Source of the DNA: JAAUTS01 sp034440395
GTDB taxonomy: Bacteria; Verrucomicrobiota; Verrucomicrobiia; Methylacidiphilales; JAAUTS01
Direction: 5' to 3'
Assembly: GCA_034440395.1 (NCBI GenBank)
Contig: JAWXBW010000012.1
Span: 1-64,000 of the forward strand
DNA length: 64,000 nt
In this document: positions 8,434 to 17,900 of the stretch, piece by piece
How the letters are laid out: every line of letters begins with the position of its first letter
Numbering within the stretch: the stretch's first letter is position 1
Notes under the pieces: generated by a model
Database searches by the model: none
What the model was told of the DNA's origin: nothing
Seen by the model: only the letters and a program-made list of their open reading frames with translations
Made by a program: the position numbers and the translations under genes

Positions 8434-9993
8434 CTAAGCTCTGGATTGCTCACCCATTTTCTTATCCCAGTCAGCCCATGCCTCAGCATTGATCCTCGCC
8501 GTGGCGGCACCAGCTGGAGCCTCGGCCACCTCAATTAAGAGGACTTCATTTGGAGCTAAGCTGAGCTGAAAACGCCAGCCTTGTGGCGTTACGTCTACAG
8601 GTAGAATTTGAAAAGACGGCTCCGCTTTTTGTTTAAGATAAGCTAACAATGTAGGAGAAAGATCTGTCGGTTGACCAAGAGCTAACCAATGCTCATAAGG
8701 ACTGCCAGACTCAACTCCGATCCGTTGCGTCACCGCTAAGGGATTTTTTCCCGTAAATGATGGGAGAAGAAAAGACTCATTCCAGGTGCCTTGTTCCGAC
8801 AATTCTAAGCTGTGATGATTCCACGCTAAGATACGCACCGTATCCAACTCCCGTGTGGCGATTAACCCACACCCAATCGGCGAAGTTTCTTTAGAACTCA
8901 CAACTAAACGTTGACCCCGGAGTTTATTGAGAAAGCTAAAGGCATTGCACGAAGCCTTCGGCAGTCCGTGCGGTGTGACCAGTCCATAGGTGCAGGAAAA
9001 GGGACGGGTAGGAATTTGGCCTTCTTCAAAAATATCACTTGCCACCCACCATGTCAGGGAGTCACAGGCGTCGTCTAAACCCGCACAATTCCTAGCAATA
9101 AACGAGGCCGCATAGAGGTTGTCTACGTAAACATTATCGCCCCACGTTATGCTTTCACTAGATGTGGCCGACTGCGTATTCCACTCAGACCAATGGATCT
9201 CTAAATCTGGCATAGAGGACTGCGCCACCACGTTTTGTACAGAACGCACCGTGTCCATAAAAAACTCGCCCACGGCGTGAGGGCTTCCCACCCGATCTGG
9301 AAATTCCACATACTCGTCCTGTGGATAAAGGTGCGTAGAAACAAAATCCAACGGAACTTTATTTTTATGACAATGTTCAATAATATCGGCGACCCAATTG
9401 GCCTTTGAACTAGCGGGACCACCAATGCGCAACGCTGCATCCACTTTCTTAACAGCTAGAGCAGAAGCGTCATATAAACTCCAGTATTCCTCCTTTGTGC
9501 CGCTCCAGAAACCAGAGAGATTGGGCTCATTCCACACCTCGAAATACCATGAACGCACCTCCTCTAATCCATAACGCTCCACACAATGATGCGTAAAAGC
9601 TTCAACCAATGCCGACCATTCCCCATAAATCTTAGGCGGTGTCACGTTCATCTCATAATAAAACATCTTCTGATCCCCAGAAGCTAAGGCCGCAGGCATG
9701 GGATTTAACTCCACAAATGGTTTCAACCCAATAGAAAGAAGAAAATCATAGACCTCATCCACGTGGCGCCATGAATAAACCAGTTGCCCCTCCGCATCAC
9801 GACGCACCACATTCATATCATCATGGAAAAGAGCATGAAAACGACAGTAACTAAACCGAAGCTCACGTTGTAAGTCCGCTAAATGCTGACGCAAATCCGA
9901 GCGCATCAGGTCGTAGGCTCGTCCCACTGCAATACATTTTCTCCAAGGATGCCTGAGAACTGGCGCATTAGGTTGTAAAGTTAAAGTAATCAT
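8434..9993 (-). CDS. Glycoside hydrolase family 39 (beta-xylosidase-like)
   Basis: A 519-residue retaining glycosidase. The acid/base glutamate is Glu156 in EVWNEPNLSGFW, and the nucleophile is Glu270 in EIHWSEWNT. This is the clan GH-A pattern of GH39 beta-xylosidases and alpha-L-iduronidases. The N-terminal TIM barrel spans about residues 20-340, followed by a beta-sandwich region to the end. There is no signal peptide, so it would hydrolyse imported oligosaccharides in the cytoplasm. No sugar transporter is adjacent. GH39 is the family call; the exact substrate is inferred. Confidence 0.85.
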   Translation of the reverse strand: MITLTLQPNAPVLRHPWRKCIAVGRAYDLMRSDLRQHLADLQRELRFSYCRFHALFHDDMNVVRRDAEGQLVYSWRHVDEVYDFLLSIGLKPFVELNPMPAALASGDQKMFYYEMNVTPPKIYGEWSALVEAFTHHCVERYGLEEVRSWYFEVWNEPNLSGFWSGTKEEYWSLYDASALAVKKVDAALRIGGPASSKANWVADIIEHCHKNKVPLDFVSTHLYPQDEYVEFPDRVGSPHAVGEFFMDTVRSVQNVVAQSSMPDLEIHWSEWNTQSATSSESITWGDNVYVDNLYAASFIARNCAGLDDACDSLTWWVASDIFEEGQIPTRPFSCTYGLVTPHGLPKASCNAFSFLNKLRGQRLVVSSKETSPIGCGLIATRELDTVRILAWNHHSLELSEQGTWNESFLLPSFTGKNPLAVTQRIGVESGSPYEHWLALGQPTDLSPTLLAYLKQKAEPSFQILPVDVTPQGWRFQLSLAPNEVLLIEVAEAPAGAATARINAEAWADWDKKMGEQSRA

Positions 9994-10059
9994 AGAAGTC
10001 CTCTAAGCTGAGGAATAATTAGGCAAAAACAACTTTTTTTGTTCATATCCCAGCATCAA

Positions 10060-10077
10060 CTTTATCAAGTGATAAAG
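10060..10077. other. 18-base perfect palindrome at the lysR 3' end
   Basis: CTTTATCAAGTGATAAAG is an inverted repeat with 8-base arms and a 2-base centre. It overlaps the stop codon of the LysR gene. It could be a transcript-end hairpin for lysR or a protein-binding site. It is not followed by a clean T-run in the direction of lysR transcription. Confidence 0.4.
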
Positions 10078-10958
10078 CTTTTCTTTTTCCCTCCTATGAG
10101 TTTTCTTAACGAAGGATTCGGATAACGTCGGCTAGGAGTTATGGCGTAAAAACATTCCTTCAGTTGCGGAATTCGACACCGCTCCGTTAACGTTCCTTCC
10201 TTTAATTCATCTTGAACCACCACTGGGGGCACAAGAGTTACTCCTTTAAATTCTCGCGCCAATAGACGTAGCATAGCCATGTCATCGACTTCTGCAGCGA
10301 TGGTAGGGCGTATGCCCGCCTCCTCCATCATTAAGTCAAAAGCGACCCGAACATTACTGTCCAAACTAGGAAGAATAATTGGTGTCGTTCGTAAATCTTC
10401 AGGAAACTGAAATTTCTTACGCTGGCGCATTCGTGGCCCAACCAAACTCACCGCCTGCTCCGCTAATAGATGACTGTGCCAGCCTGTGTCCACATCCCGG
10501 CGAACAGGCAGATTTGACAGCACCACATCCAGCGTATGGGTTTTCATCTGAACCAATAAATCACGCAGGGATCCATTCCGTATAATGAGTTCTACATCTG
10601 CACGATCAAGCAAGGGATGCAATAAATCTATCTGAAAATTCCGTGACAACGTAGAAACCGCACCCACCCGTAAAACCTGTTGCCGCCCTTCCGTCCTGTG
10701 TTGGAGTGTATCTAAAAGCTCCTCTCCAGTGAGGAAAATAGTTTCAGCATAATTCAAAGCAATCTGGCCTGCCTCGGTTAAACGCATAGCCTTATTTTCC
10801 CGTCTGAACAGTGGCTGTCCTAAGCTTTGCTCTAACTGACGTATCTGAATACTTAAAGCCGACTGAGAAAGATTTAAATGTGTCGCCGCCCGAGTCAGAC
10901 TTCCTTCCTTGGCTACGGCACGAAAATAACGGAGATGATGATAGTTTAAGAAAGACAT
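10065..10958 (-). CDS. LysR-family transcriptional regulator (NhaR-like)
   Basis: A 297-residue LysR regulator. The N-terminal winged helix-turn-helix reads NYHHLRYFRAVAKEGSLTRA followed by LNLSQSALSIQIRQLEQSLG. An effector-binding domain extends from about residue 90. The opening NYHHLRYF resembles NhaR, the sodium-responsive subgroup. It is transcribed divergently from dabB-dabA with an 80-base gap, the classical layout for a LysR protein controlling its neighbour. A candidate operator lies in that gap. I infer that it regulates inorganic-carbon uptake. The effector is unknown. Confidence 0.9.
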   Translation of the reverse strand: MSFLNYHHLRYFRAVAKEGSLTRAATHLNLSQSALSIQIRQLEQSLGQPLFRRENKAMRLTEAGQIALNYAETIFLTGEELLDTLQHRTEGRQQVLRVGAVSTLSRNFQIDLLHPLLDRADVELIIRNGSLRDLLVQMKTHTLDVVLSNLPVRRDVDTGWHSHLLAEQAVSLVGPRMRQRKKFQFPEDLRTTPIILPSLDSNVRVAFDLMMEEAGIRPTIAAEVDDMAMLRLLAREFKGVTLVPPVVVQDELKEGTLTERCRIPQLKECFYAITPSRRYPNPSLRKLIGGKKKSFIT

Positions 10959-10978
10959 ATTTGCTTTTAGAAAAGAGA

Positions 10979-11002
10979 ACTATTTTACATAAAACATATA
11001 GT
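10979..11002. promoter_or_regulatory. Candidate LysR operator between lysR and dabB
   Basis: An imperfect dyad with ACTAT and ATAGT arms separated by 14 bases lies in the shared promoter of the divergent lysR and dabB genes. LysR proteins usually bind such dyads upstream of the gene they control. The assignment rests on position and symmetry only. Confidence 0.35.
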
Positions 11003-11038
11003 GGATAGAAATTAGTTCAGTAGATACTTTCATGCAAC

Positions 11039-12655
11039 ATGAATTTAATAACAACTGAACTTCACGAGTCTTGGCTCACGCTTTTCCCTGCACTTCTAGC
11101 TATCCTTGTCCTCTTCCTTCCCGCTTTATTACCTTCCACCTTTTGTAATCGTCACGCCAAAAAAAGTGCTCATTACGGATCCATCCTAAGCGCGACCACC
11201 TTATTTCTGGCCTTTATTGTTTTAGTCAGAGTCATGGGATGGGGATCTGTTCATGTGGTTCTCTTGCAACAAGGAATTTTTCAAGTAAGTCTGCTTCTAG
11301 ATTCCCTTTCTTCCGTTATGTTTTTTTTGGTAGCCTTTCTCTCCGCCGTTGTCACCCGCTATTCCCGCAACTACCTAGACGGCGACCCAGATCGTGGTCA
11401 CTTCATGAAATGGCTTTGCCTTACCTCCGCCTCTGTCCTCCTGCTCGTGATCTCAGGAAATTTATTGCTCTTCTTAATTGCTTGGATCGCCACCAGCATG
11501 AGCCTCCATAAACTACTTCTCTTTTACCCTGAACGACCTGCCGCTGTGCTCGCCGCGCGTAAGAAATTTTACATCAGTCGCATAGGCGATCTATGTATCT
11601 TGGCTGCTCTTATCCTAACCTACCAATACTTCGGCACTTGGGATTTTCCTCAACTATTCTCTCTAGCTGGAGAGTTAAAGAATAATGGCTCCTCTGCTGC
11701 ACCCTCGGGACTTTTCTGGATTCCTCTACTACTCGTGGCGGGAGCTTTAATAAAGTCGGCCCAATTCCCTTTTCATAGCTGGCTGCCTGACACCATGGAA
11801 ACTCCCACCCCCGTCTCCGCCTTGATGCATGCAGGTATCATCAATGCTGGTGGCTTTTTAATCATTCGACTAAGTCCCATCGTCTCCCTCTCACCTGCCT
11901 CCTTAAATGGACTGGCCATCATTGGAGCCATAACGGCACTATACGCTTCGGTCGTTATGTTGACCCAAACGAGCATTAAACGATCCCTCGCCTACTCAAC
12001 TATCGCACAGATGGGCTTTATGATGCTACAATGCGGCCTAGGAGCTTTTTCCTTAGCTATGCTCCACATCGTCGCCCACTCACTCTACAAAGCCCATGCC
12101 TTCCTGTCCTCTGGCAGTATTGTTCAAATGGCTCGTCATGCGTGGGTACCTAAAGGAAACCCTTCCGCCCATCCTCTAATTTTAATTAGCTCAATGCTCT
12201 TAGCGATTCTCATTACTCTAGGCATGGGCACGCTTTTCAATCTGAGCTGGCAAGCCGATGTAGGAGTTCAGGTTTTAGGCTGTGTCATGATGATGGCTTT
12301 GGCTCATTTTCTTTGGAGCCTCTGGGGTTCAGGGTTTCTCCCTAAATTACTTTTTTGGGGATTTGGTATTACCACACTATCCGCCTTTCTTTATTATTCT
12401 CTCCATACTCTCAGCTACGCATTGTTCGCTAACTCCTTACCAAACTATGCTCCCGCGCGCTCCACGCTCGAATATGTCGTCATGGCACTGATCGTGGCCT
12501 TATTCTTCACGGTGCTACTCTTCCAATCTCAAGTAGCCACTTGGTCGCGGCATAGCTTCTGGCAAACTCTTTATGTGCATGCCTATAACGGATTTTATCT
12601 GGGCACCTTAACAAGTCGCCTGATGGGTAGAAAAGACACTAGAGCAAGACTTTGA
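11039..12655 (+). CDS. dabB: DabB, NuoL-like membrane subunit of an inorganic-carbon transporter
   Basis: A 538-residue polytopic membrane protein of the proton-conducting NADH dehydrogenase subunit 5 family. The core motif reads IKSAQFPFHSWLPDTMETPTP, followed by VSALMHAGIINAGG, and ends with the HSLYKAHAFLSSG helix. The other complex I subunits are missing and the next gene is dabA. This marks it as the DabB partner that couples ion flow to bicarbonate or CO2 uptake. The gap to dabA is 41 bases, consistent with one transcript. It is assigned by family plus context rather than by sequence alone. Confidence 0.88.
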   Translation: MNLITTELHESWLTLFPALLAILVLFLPALLPSTFCNRHAKKSAHYGSILSATTLFLAFIVLVRVMGWGSVHVVLLQQGIFQVSLLLDSLSSVMFFLVAFLSAVVTRYSRNYLDGDPDRGHFMKWLCLTSASVLLLVISGNLLLFLIAWIATSMSLHKLLLFYPERPAAVLAARKKFYISRIGDLCILAALILTYQYFGTWDFPQLFSLAGELKNNGSSAAPSGLFWIPLLLVAGALIKSAQFPFHSWLPDTMETPTPVSALMHAGIINAGGFLIIRLSPIVSLSPASLNGLAIIGAITALYASVVMLTQTSIKRSLAYSTIAQMGFMMLQCGLGAFSLAMLHIVAHSLYKAHAFLSSGSIVQMARHAWVPKGNPSAHPLILISSMLLAILITLGMGTLFNLSWQADVGVQVLGCVMMMALAHFLWSLWGSGFLPKLLFWGFGITTLSAFLYYSLHTLSYALFANSLPNYAPARSTLEYVVMALIVALFFTVLLFQSQVATWSRHSFWQTLYVHAYNGFYLGTLTSRLMGRKDTRARL

Positions 12656-12696
12656 TGAATAAATTTATTAACCAACTTTGCTATTTAAAATAACTT

Positions 12697-15219
12697 ATGA
12701 AAACGATCAACTCACCCCAAGCACCCGCCATCTACTCTGCTGAAATCCTTTCTGCTGCTACGCGGGTAGCACCTCTTTGGCCCCTTAAACACTTCGTAGC
12801 CGTAAATCCTTTCTTCTCTTTATCCTCAAATCACTTTATCGATGTTTGCTCTCTCATTAAACGCATCCACCACGGGGAGATGCTTATGGCTGCGGATTTT
12901 TTTATCTCGAAATGGAACAATCATCAAATTAAAGAATCTGACCTACTCTGGGCTTTGCAAGAAACTGTGCGTGATTTACCAGCAGCTTCCCAAGAGTCCC
13001 TAGCTCACATAAACGTAGGAAAACTGATCACATGGTTAAAACAAACAGAAGCTCCGCAAACTAATCCCCCGACCACTCCGATAGAAGTCAAAACGATCGC
13101 CGAAATCGTGGATGCCAACAACAAAACCTCATGGTCCTCCGCTATTCTTGATGAAGTTTCTAAATGGTGCGCTGCTTATTATGACGAAGGGATCTCAGCT
13201 TGGAGTATGCCCAAGAAGGATCGTGATTTTTATCAGGCTTGGCGTTCCGTAGCCGCGCAAGACCCTAGCCTAGAAATTCTCGGTTTAACAAACTTCCGCA
13301 CCTTCGTTGCCGCTTTACCTGAAGAAGCTGATCAAGCGATAACCGAACTGACAAAAAAATTAAATCTGGCACCAGATGCGTTGGAAGATTTTTATCATCG
13401 GCAGTGGGCAACATTACCTGGTTGGAGTTCAAGCGTTCAATATAGAGTGCGGGAGCACGCCCTGCGTGGACAATCAGACCATGCCCTACTCCACCTCTTG
13501 GCGGTTCGGCTAGCTTATGATGTGGCGATTTTAGAACGTTACGATGCCGTAGAATTACGCACTCTCTGGGCAAAACAATTCACGAACAAGCCAGAATCTA
13601 GCACCGCACGATTAATGGCCTACATCTGGCACCTCGCCATGGAACACGCCTATCAACGCACCTTAACCTCCAATCTTTTACAAAGTGCTTCCGCACCTAA
13701 AACCTTTACTGCACAACCTTTAACAGCTCAAGCCATCTTCTGTATTGATGTCCGCTCAGAAGTCATTCGACGCAACATTGAGTCCAGCTCTCCAAAAATT
13801 GAAACCCTCGGCTTCGCTGGCTTTTTTGGCTTAGCTATTGAATACGTCCCCATGGGTGCCAATGAAGGTTCGTGCCAATGTCCGGTTCTCCTACTGCCCC
13901 AACATAAAATCCGTGAAGGTCTCCTCAACGCAAAGCCTGAGGATGAAGCTACCGTTCTTCGTACACTTCATCTAGGAAAGAAAATTTCCCACGCTTGGAA
14001 TGCCTTCTCCTCCTCAGCAATCTCTTGCTTCTCCTTCGTGGAAACGGCGGGCCTTCTTTATGGTTGGAGTTTATTACGTGACTCCCTCGGCTTTACTCGT
14101 CCGACCCTACCCAGTCGCCCAGACAACACCCGCGGCCCGCGCATAACTTGCCAGCCTGCTTTTAAGGCCACTGCCAAAACCTCTGGTCAACCCATGAGCC
14201 TAGAAACTCAAATAGCTTCCGCTCAAGGGATTCTAAAAAACCTCGGTCTTACCACAGGCTTTGCTCGTCTCGTGCTTTTTTGTGGTCACGGCAGTAGCAC
14301 TGTTAACAACCCCTACGGCTCAGGCTTAGATTGCGGTGCTTGCGGAGGAAATACGGGAGACTCTAATGCACGTGTAGCCTCCAGTATTTTAAATAACCCT
14401 GAAGTCCGCAGGGGTCTGGAAAAAGAAGGAATCTTTTTGCCCAAAGAAACATGGTTCTTAGCCGGTCTTCATAATACGACCACGGACGATATCGTATTGT
14501 TTGAGCTTAATAGCGTGCCTGCAGAGTTTACCCAAGATGTTCAAGATTTGCAGAAATCCCTTGCTCAAGCCTCCGTCCTAACACGCCGCGAACGTTCACA
14601 ATCCTTAGGTCTAGGCGATGCGCAAGAAGATAAACTTGATAAGCTCGTCCGCTCCAGAAGCCAAGACTGGGCTCAAGTTCGTCCAGAATGGGGGCTAGCC
14701 GGAAACGCCGCTTTCATCGCCGCTCCTCGTGCTCGAACTCGTGAGTTGAACTTGGGCGGACGCACCTTCCTCCATAACTATGAGCACATTCACGACACAA
14801 CAAAGTCCACCCTCGAACTCATCATGACCGCTCCCATGGTCGTAGCGAATTGGATTAACATGCAATATTACGCCTCTACCGTGAACAATAATGTCTTTGG
14901 TAGCGGTAATAAAGTGCTGCATAACGTGGTCGGTATCTTCGGCGTATGCCAAGGAAATGGTGGGGACCTACTCACGGGATTACCCCTTCAATCCGTCCAT
15001 GACGGTGAAAAATGGATGCATGAGCCTCTTCGCTTGAGCGTCTACTTAGAAGCTCCACGTGAAGCCATAGACCAAGTCCTCAATAAGCATGAACAAGTGC
15101 GTGACTTAGTGGAGAAATCGTGGCTCCACCTCTTCTGCATAGAAGAGGAAGGAAAAAAAATCTCCCGCTGCTTACAAACAGGATGCTGGGAACTGCAACA
15201 ACCTCATGCGCTTACTTAA
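12697..15219 (+). CDS. dabA: DabA (DUF2309), zinc-dependent CO2-hydrating subunit
   Basis: An 840-residue DUF2309/UPF0753 protein. DabA has a beta-carbonic-anhydrase-like zinc site. The ligands read here are Cys349 and Asp351 (FCIDVRSE), His531 (FCGHGSST) and Cys546 (LDCGACGG). The 15-residue spacing between His and the last Cys equals that of the characterised Halothiobacillus protein. With DabB it forms a membrane complex that traps CO2 as bicarbonate. All the expected ligands are present, so an active protein is likely. No carboxysome or RuBisCO genes are in the window, so the bicarbonate probably feeds carboxylases of central metabolism or pH balance. Confidence 0.92.
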   Translation: MKTINSPQAPAIYSAEILSAATRVAPLWPLKHFVAVNPFFSLSSNHFIDVCSLIKRIHHGEMLMAADFFISKWNNHQIKESDLLWALQETVRDLPAASQESLAHINVGKLITWLKQTEAPQTNPPTTPIEVKTIAEIVDANNKTSWSSAILDEVSKWCAAYYDEGISAWSMPKKDRDFYQAWRSVAAQDPSLEILGLTNFRTFVAALPEEADQAITELTKKLNLAPDALEDFYHRQWATLPGWSSSVQYRVREHALRGQSDHALLHLLAVRLAYDVAILERYDAVELRTLWAKQFTNKPESSTARLMAYIWHLAMEHAYQRTLTSNLLQSASAPKTFTAQPLTAQAIFCIDVRSEVIRRNIESSSPKIETLGFAGFFGLAIEYVPMGANEGSCQCPVLLLPQHKIREGLLNAKPEDEATVLRTLHLGKKISHAWNAFSSSAISCFSFVETAGLLYGWSLLRDSLGFTRPTLPSRPDNTRGPRITCQPAFKATAKTSGQPMSLETQIASAQGILKNLGLTTGFARLVLFCGHGSSTVNNPYGSGLDCGACGGNTGDSNARVASSILNNPEVRRGLEKEGIFLPKETWFLAGLHNTTTDDIVLFELNSVPAEFTQDVQDLQKSLAQASVLTRRERSQSLGLGDAQEDKLDKLVRSRSQDWAQVRPEWGLAGNAAFIAAPRARTRELNLGGRTFLHNYEHIHDTTKSTLELIMTAPMVVANWINMQYYASTVNNNVFGSGNKVLHNVVGIFGVCQGNGGDLLTGLPLQSVHDGEKWMHEPLRLSVYLEAPREAIDQVLNKHEQVRDLVEKSWLHLFCIEEEGKKISRCLQTGCWELQQPHALT

Positions 15220-15230
15220 CGGATGCTGCA

Positions 15231-15740
15231 CTAAACACCTTTTCTACGCGCCTCTTCAAGCTTAGATTTTTCACGTTGCTCTTGGAAAAAAGATTGTAGT
15301 AAATGCAAGCAGGCCTCCTGTTTTACTCCCGTAGAAATCTGGCAACTGTGGTTCCAACCCTCTAGCTGTAGCAGATTCATGGCACCGCCAGCGGCTCCAT
15401 ATTTAGTATCCGACACGCCATAAACCACCCGCCCCATGCGACATAAAACTAAGGCTCCTGCACACATCGGGCAGGGCTCTTTGGTTACATATAACGTGCA
15501 TTGGTTCAGACGCCGATCTCCCATGGCTTCCTGAGCTTGAGTCAAGGCGATCATCTCGGCGTGGGCGGTGCCGTCGTGTAACATCTCCACTTGGTTATGG
15601 GCACGTGCGATGATGTGGCCCTCATGAACGATGACTGCACCCACGGGAACTTCCCCTGCCTCATAAGCTTTACGGGCTTGGCGTAATGCTTGATCCATAA
15701 ATAGGTCATCTTGATCGGTGATGAAGTCCATGCAGATCAT
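15231..15740 (-). CDS. tadA: tRNA-specific adenosine deaminase
   Basis: A 169-residue cytidine/deoxycytidylate deaminase-fold protein. The zinc site is complete: His60-Ala-Glu62 (GTAHAEMIAL) and PCPMC with Cys90 and Cys93. TadA converts adenosine 34 of tRNA-Arg(ACG) to inosine. The sequence VPVGAVIV near the N-terminus and DTKYGAAGGAMNLL are typical of TadA rather than guanine deaminase. It converges on dabA with an 11-base gap and is divergent from the ygfZ-like gene. Confidence 0.92.
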   Translation of the reverse strand: MICMDFITDQDDLFMDQALRQARKAYEAGEVPVGAVIVHEGHIIARAHNQVEMLHDGTAHAEMIALTQAQEAMGDRRLNQCTLYVTKEPCPMCAGALVLCRMGRVVYGVSDTKYGAAGGAMNLLQLEGWNHSCQISTGVKQEACLHLLQSFFQEQREKSKLEEARRKGV

Positions 15741-15811
15741 TAACTACTACCCATGAAAAAAAGACACCACTAAAAAGTGTCTAAACGAAAAAAATCGTGT
15801 CTAATAAGTAG

Positions 15812-16681
15812 ATGAATTCCTCCGACTACCAACTCGCTCTTAATGGACAACTTGCCGCAGATCTAAGTCATCGCACTAAATGGATGGTCACGGGAGTTGA
15901 CCGCACCCGTTACCTCAACGGCCAAACAACCTGCGATCTTAAATCTCTTAACATAGGTCACTGCACTTGGGCAGCAGTGACAAATGTGAAAGGTAAGCTT
16001 GATGGTACCCTACACGTCGCCGCTGCGTTGGATGCCCTGCTTGTCGATACGGAACCCTCACTGGCAGAATCTTTACTAGCGCGCCTTACTAAGTATATCA
16101 TCAGTGACGACGTAGAAATCTCCGATGTGAGTACGGAATGGAAGCTTTATCATTTCCTCGGCGCACTTTCCCCTGCAAAGAGCCTAACATCTGCTATGCC
16201 TCACTTTACTTTTCAGTCAAATCGCTTCGGCTTACTTGGCTATGATCTTTGGCTTCCAGCCAAGCACGAGGCTGCGATTATTTCTGCTCCTACCCATGTT
16301 TGGAACACCATCCGAATCGAAAATACCGTGCCGGCTTGGGGCATTGATATGGATTTGCAAAACCTCGCCCCAGAAATGCCCTTCGAGCGGCTGGGTGCAC
16401 TGAGTTATCGCAAGGGCTGCTACATTGGCCAAGAAGTCATCGCACGCATCAAAAGTATCGGCCGCGTCAACAAGCAGCTCTGCCTTCTTCACTCTGAATC
16501 TATGGAAGAAATAGCACTCCCCTCACCCTGCCTGTGTGCAGGTAAAGAGGTAGGAAAAGCGACAAGCTGGACTGTCTCTTCATCTGGTTCTGGAAGTTAC
16601 TTACTGGCTACACTTTCACGCGCCTCGAACCACTCGGGACAAGAGCTTGAAATTTCAGGACAGCATTATCGTGTCACTTGA
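15812..16681 (+). CDS. ygfZ: YgfZ/GcvT-type folate-binding protein
   Basis: A 289-residue protein with the YgfZ signature KGCYIGQE at residues 201-208, in which the cysteine is essential in known YgfZ proteins. The N-terminal half contains VTGVDRTRYLNGQTTCDL, the conserved opening of this family. YgfZ uses tetrahydrofolate to support assembly or repair of iron-sulfur clusters in enzymes such as MiaB. It is not a glycine-cleavage enzyme, since the other gcv genes are absent. It starts 71 bases from the divergent tadA gene. Confidence 0.88.
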   Translation: MNSSDYQLALNGQLAADLSHRTKWMVTGVDRTRYLNGQTTCDLKSLNIGHCTWAAVTNVKGKLDGTLHVAAALDALLVDTEPSLAESLLARLTKYIISDDVEISDVSTEWKLYHFLGALSPAKSLTSAMPHFTFQSNRFGLLGYDLWLPAKHEAAIISAPTHVWNTIRIENTVPAWGIDMDLQNLAPEMPFERLGALSYRKGCYIGQEVIARIKSIGRVNKQLCLLHSESMEEIALPSPCLCAGKEVGKATSWTVSSSGSGSYLLATLSRASNHSGQELEISGQHYRVT

Positions 16682-16716
16682 CATCAGGGCTCTATGCAGA
16701 CTTATTTAAAGATCAA

Positions 16717-16743
16717 GCAAGTTGGTTAATTTAATTAACTTGC
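16717..16743. other. Inverted repeat before the kinase gene
   Basis: The arms GCAAGTT plus TTAATT on the left and AATTAACTTGC on the right pair over 11 bases, with a short bulge on the left arm. The site lies in the ygfZ-kinase gap. No T-run follows, so it looks more like a protein-binding dyad or an mRNA hairpin than a terminator. Confidence 0.3.
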
Positions 16744-16800
16744 CCATAGTCATGGACTGGACTAAAGCTGTTATTGCAACTAAGTGAAGGATTAAGAACT

Positions 16801-17889
16801 GTGAACGAAACCCACCCTGATATGCTCAACTGTCCTGCCTGCGGTCAGCTTATCGACACCACTGAACTCCCGATTGGGACGACAGTCATTTGCCCAGCTT
16901 GCGCGCACAATTTTAACACTTGGCGTGATTTTGATCATTATCGCCTAGATAAAATGGTAGGAGAAGGTGGTATGGGGTCTGTCTATCTCGCCACGGATAG
17001 AAACTTAGAGAGAACTGTTGCCATCAAAGTCCTAAAACGAGAATTATCGGAAGACAAAAACTACATCGCCAATTTTCTTCACGAAGTCGAAATTACCGCT
17101 TCACTGACCCATCCAAATATCGTCCATGTTTTTTCCTTTGGTGAACACGAAAATCAATTTTATCTGGTCATGGAATACATTGGCCATGTCACATTAGACG
17201 ATGACATCGTTAGCAAAAAGAAGCTAAGTGAACTAGAAGTCCTCAACGCCGGTATAGGTGTTTGTAACGGCCTAAACTTTGCCCTCCAGCATGGAGGATT
17301 AATCCATCGTGACATCAAGCCTGGCAACATCCTCTTCGGTCAAGACCGTACCCCGAAAGTAGTAGATTTTGGTTTAGCCGTAACTCGAGAAGTAGCAGAA
17401 CAAGTCGGGGGTGAAATCTGGGGCACACCTTATTACGTCTCCCCTGAACGGCTCGAATATCTCCCAGAAGATTTTCGTAGTGATATGTACTCCCTCGGCG
17501 TCACTCTCTACCATGCGCTCGCTGGTCGCCCCCCCTTCGACGCAAACACTGCCGAGCTCGTAGCATCGAAACACTTAACCTCGAAACCTTTGCCTCTTAA
17601 AACCTACGCTCCTTACATCTCAGACCAGACCTCCTACGCCATCCAAAAAGCTATGGCACGCTATCCACAAGACCGCTTTGACTCTTACGAGGAAATGATC
17701 CAGCATCTTGAAGATGCTAAACGTAGGCTCTTAGATAAAAACACCGTAGCACCTGCTTCCAACATCCAAGTCATGCAAGATGACAGCACAGGCGATAAGA
17801 AACTTTTCCTTATTGTAGGTGGTGCCGTCTTCGGCTGCCTTGTCCTCATCGGTATTTTCGTCGCCCTCAAGATGTCTGGGAAAATTTAA
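16801..17889 (+). CDS. Ser/Thr protein kinase with N-terminal zinc ribbon and C-terminal membrane anchor
   Basis: Numbering is from the GTG at 16801, chosen because GAAGG lies ten bases upstream; a TTG at 16774 is an alternative. Two CPAC knuckles (Cys11/14 and 31/34) form a zinc ribbon. A Hanks-type kinase domain follows: GEGGMGSVY (54-62), VAIK with Lys76, HRDIKPGN with Asp171, VDFGLA with Asp189, and GTPYYVSPE. One transmembrane helix lies at about residues 335-357, with only a few residues beyond it. It therefore lacks the extracellular sensor of PknB-like kinases. All catalytic residues are present. Its targets are unknown. Confidence 0.9.
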   Translation: MNETHPDMLNCPACGQLIDTTELPIGTTVICPACAHNFNTWRDFDHYRLDKMVGEGGMGSVYLATDRNLERTVAIKVLKRELSEDKNYIANFLHEVEITASLTHPNIVHVFSFGEHENQFYLVMEYIGHVTLDDDIVSKKKLSELEVLNAGIGVCNGLNFALQHGGLIHRDIKPGNILFGQDRTPKVVDFGLAVTREVAEQVGGEIWGTPYYVSPERLEYLPEDFRSDMYSLGVTLYHALAGRPPFDANTAELVASKHLTSKPLPLKTYAPYISDQTSYAIQKAMARYPQDRFDSYEEMIQHLEDAKRRLLDKNTVAPASNIQVMQDDSTGDKKLFLIVGGAVFGCLVLIGIFVALKMSGKI

Positions 17890-17900
17890 TGTCCTCCACT

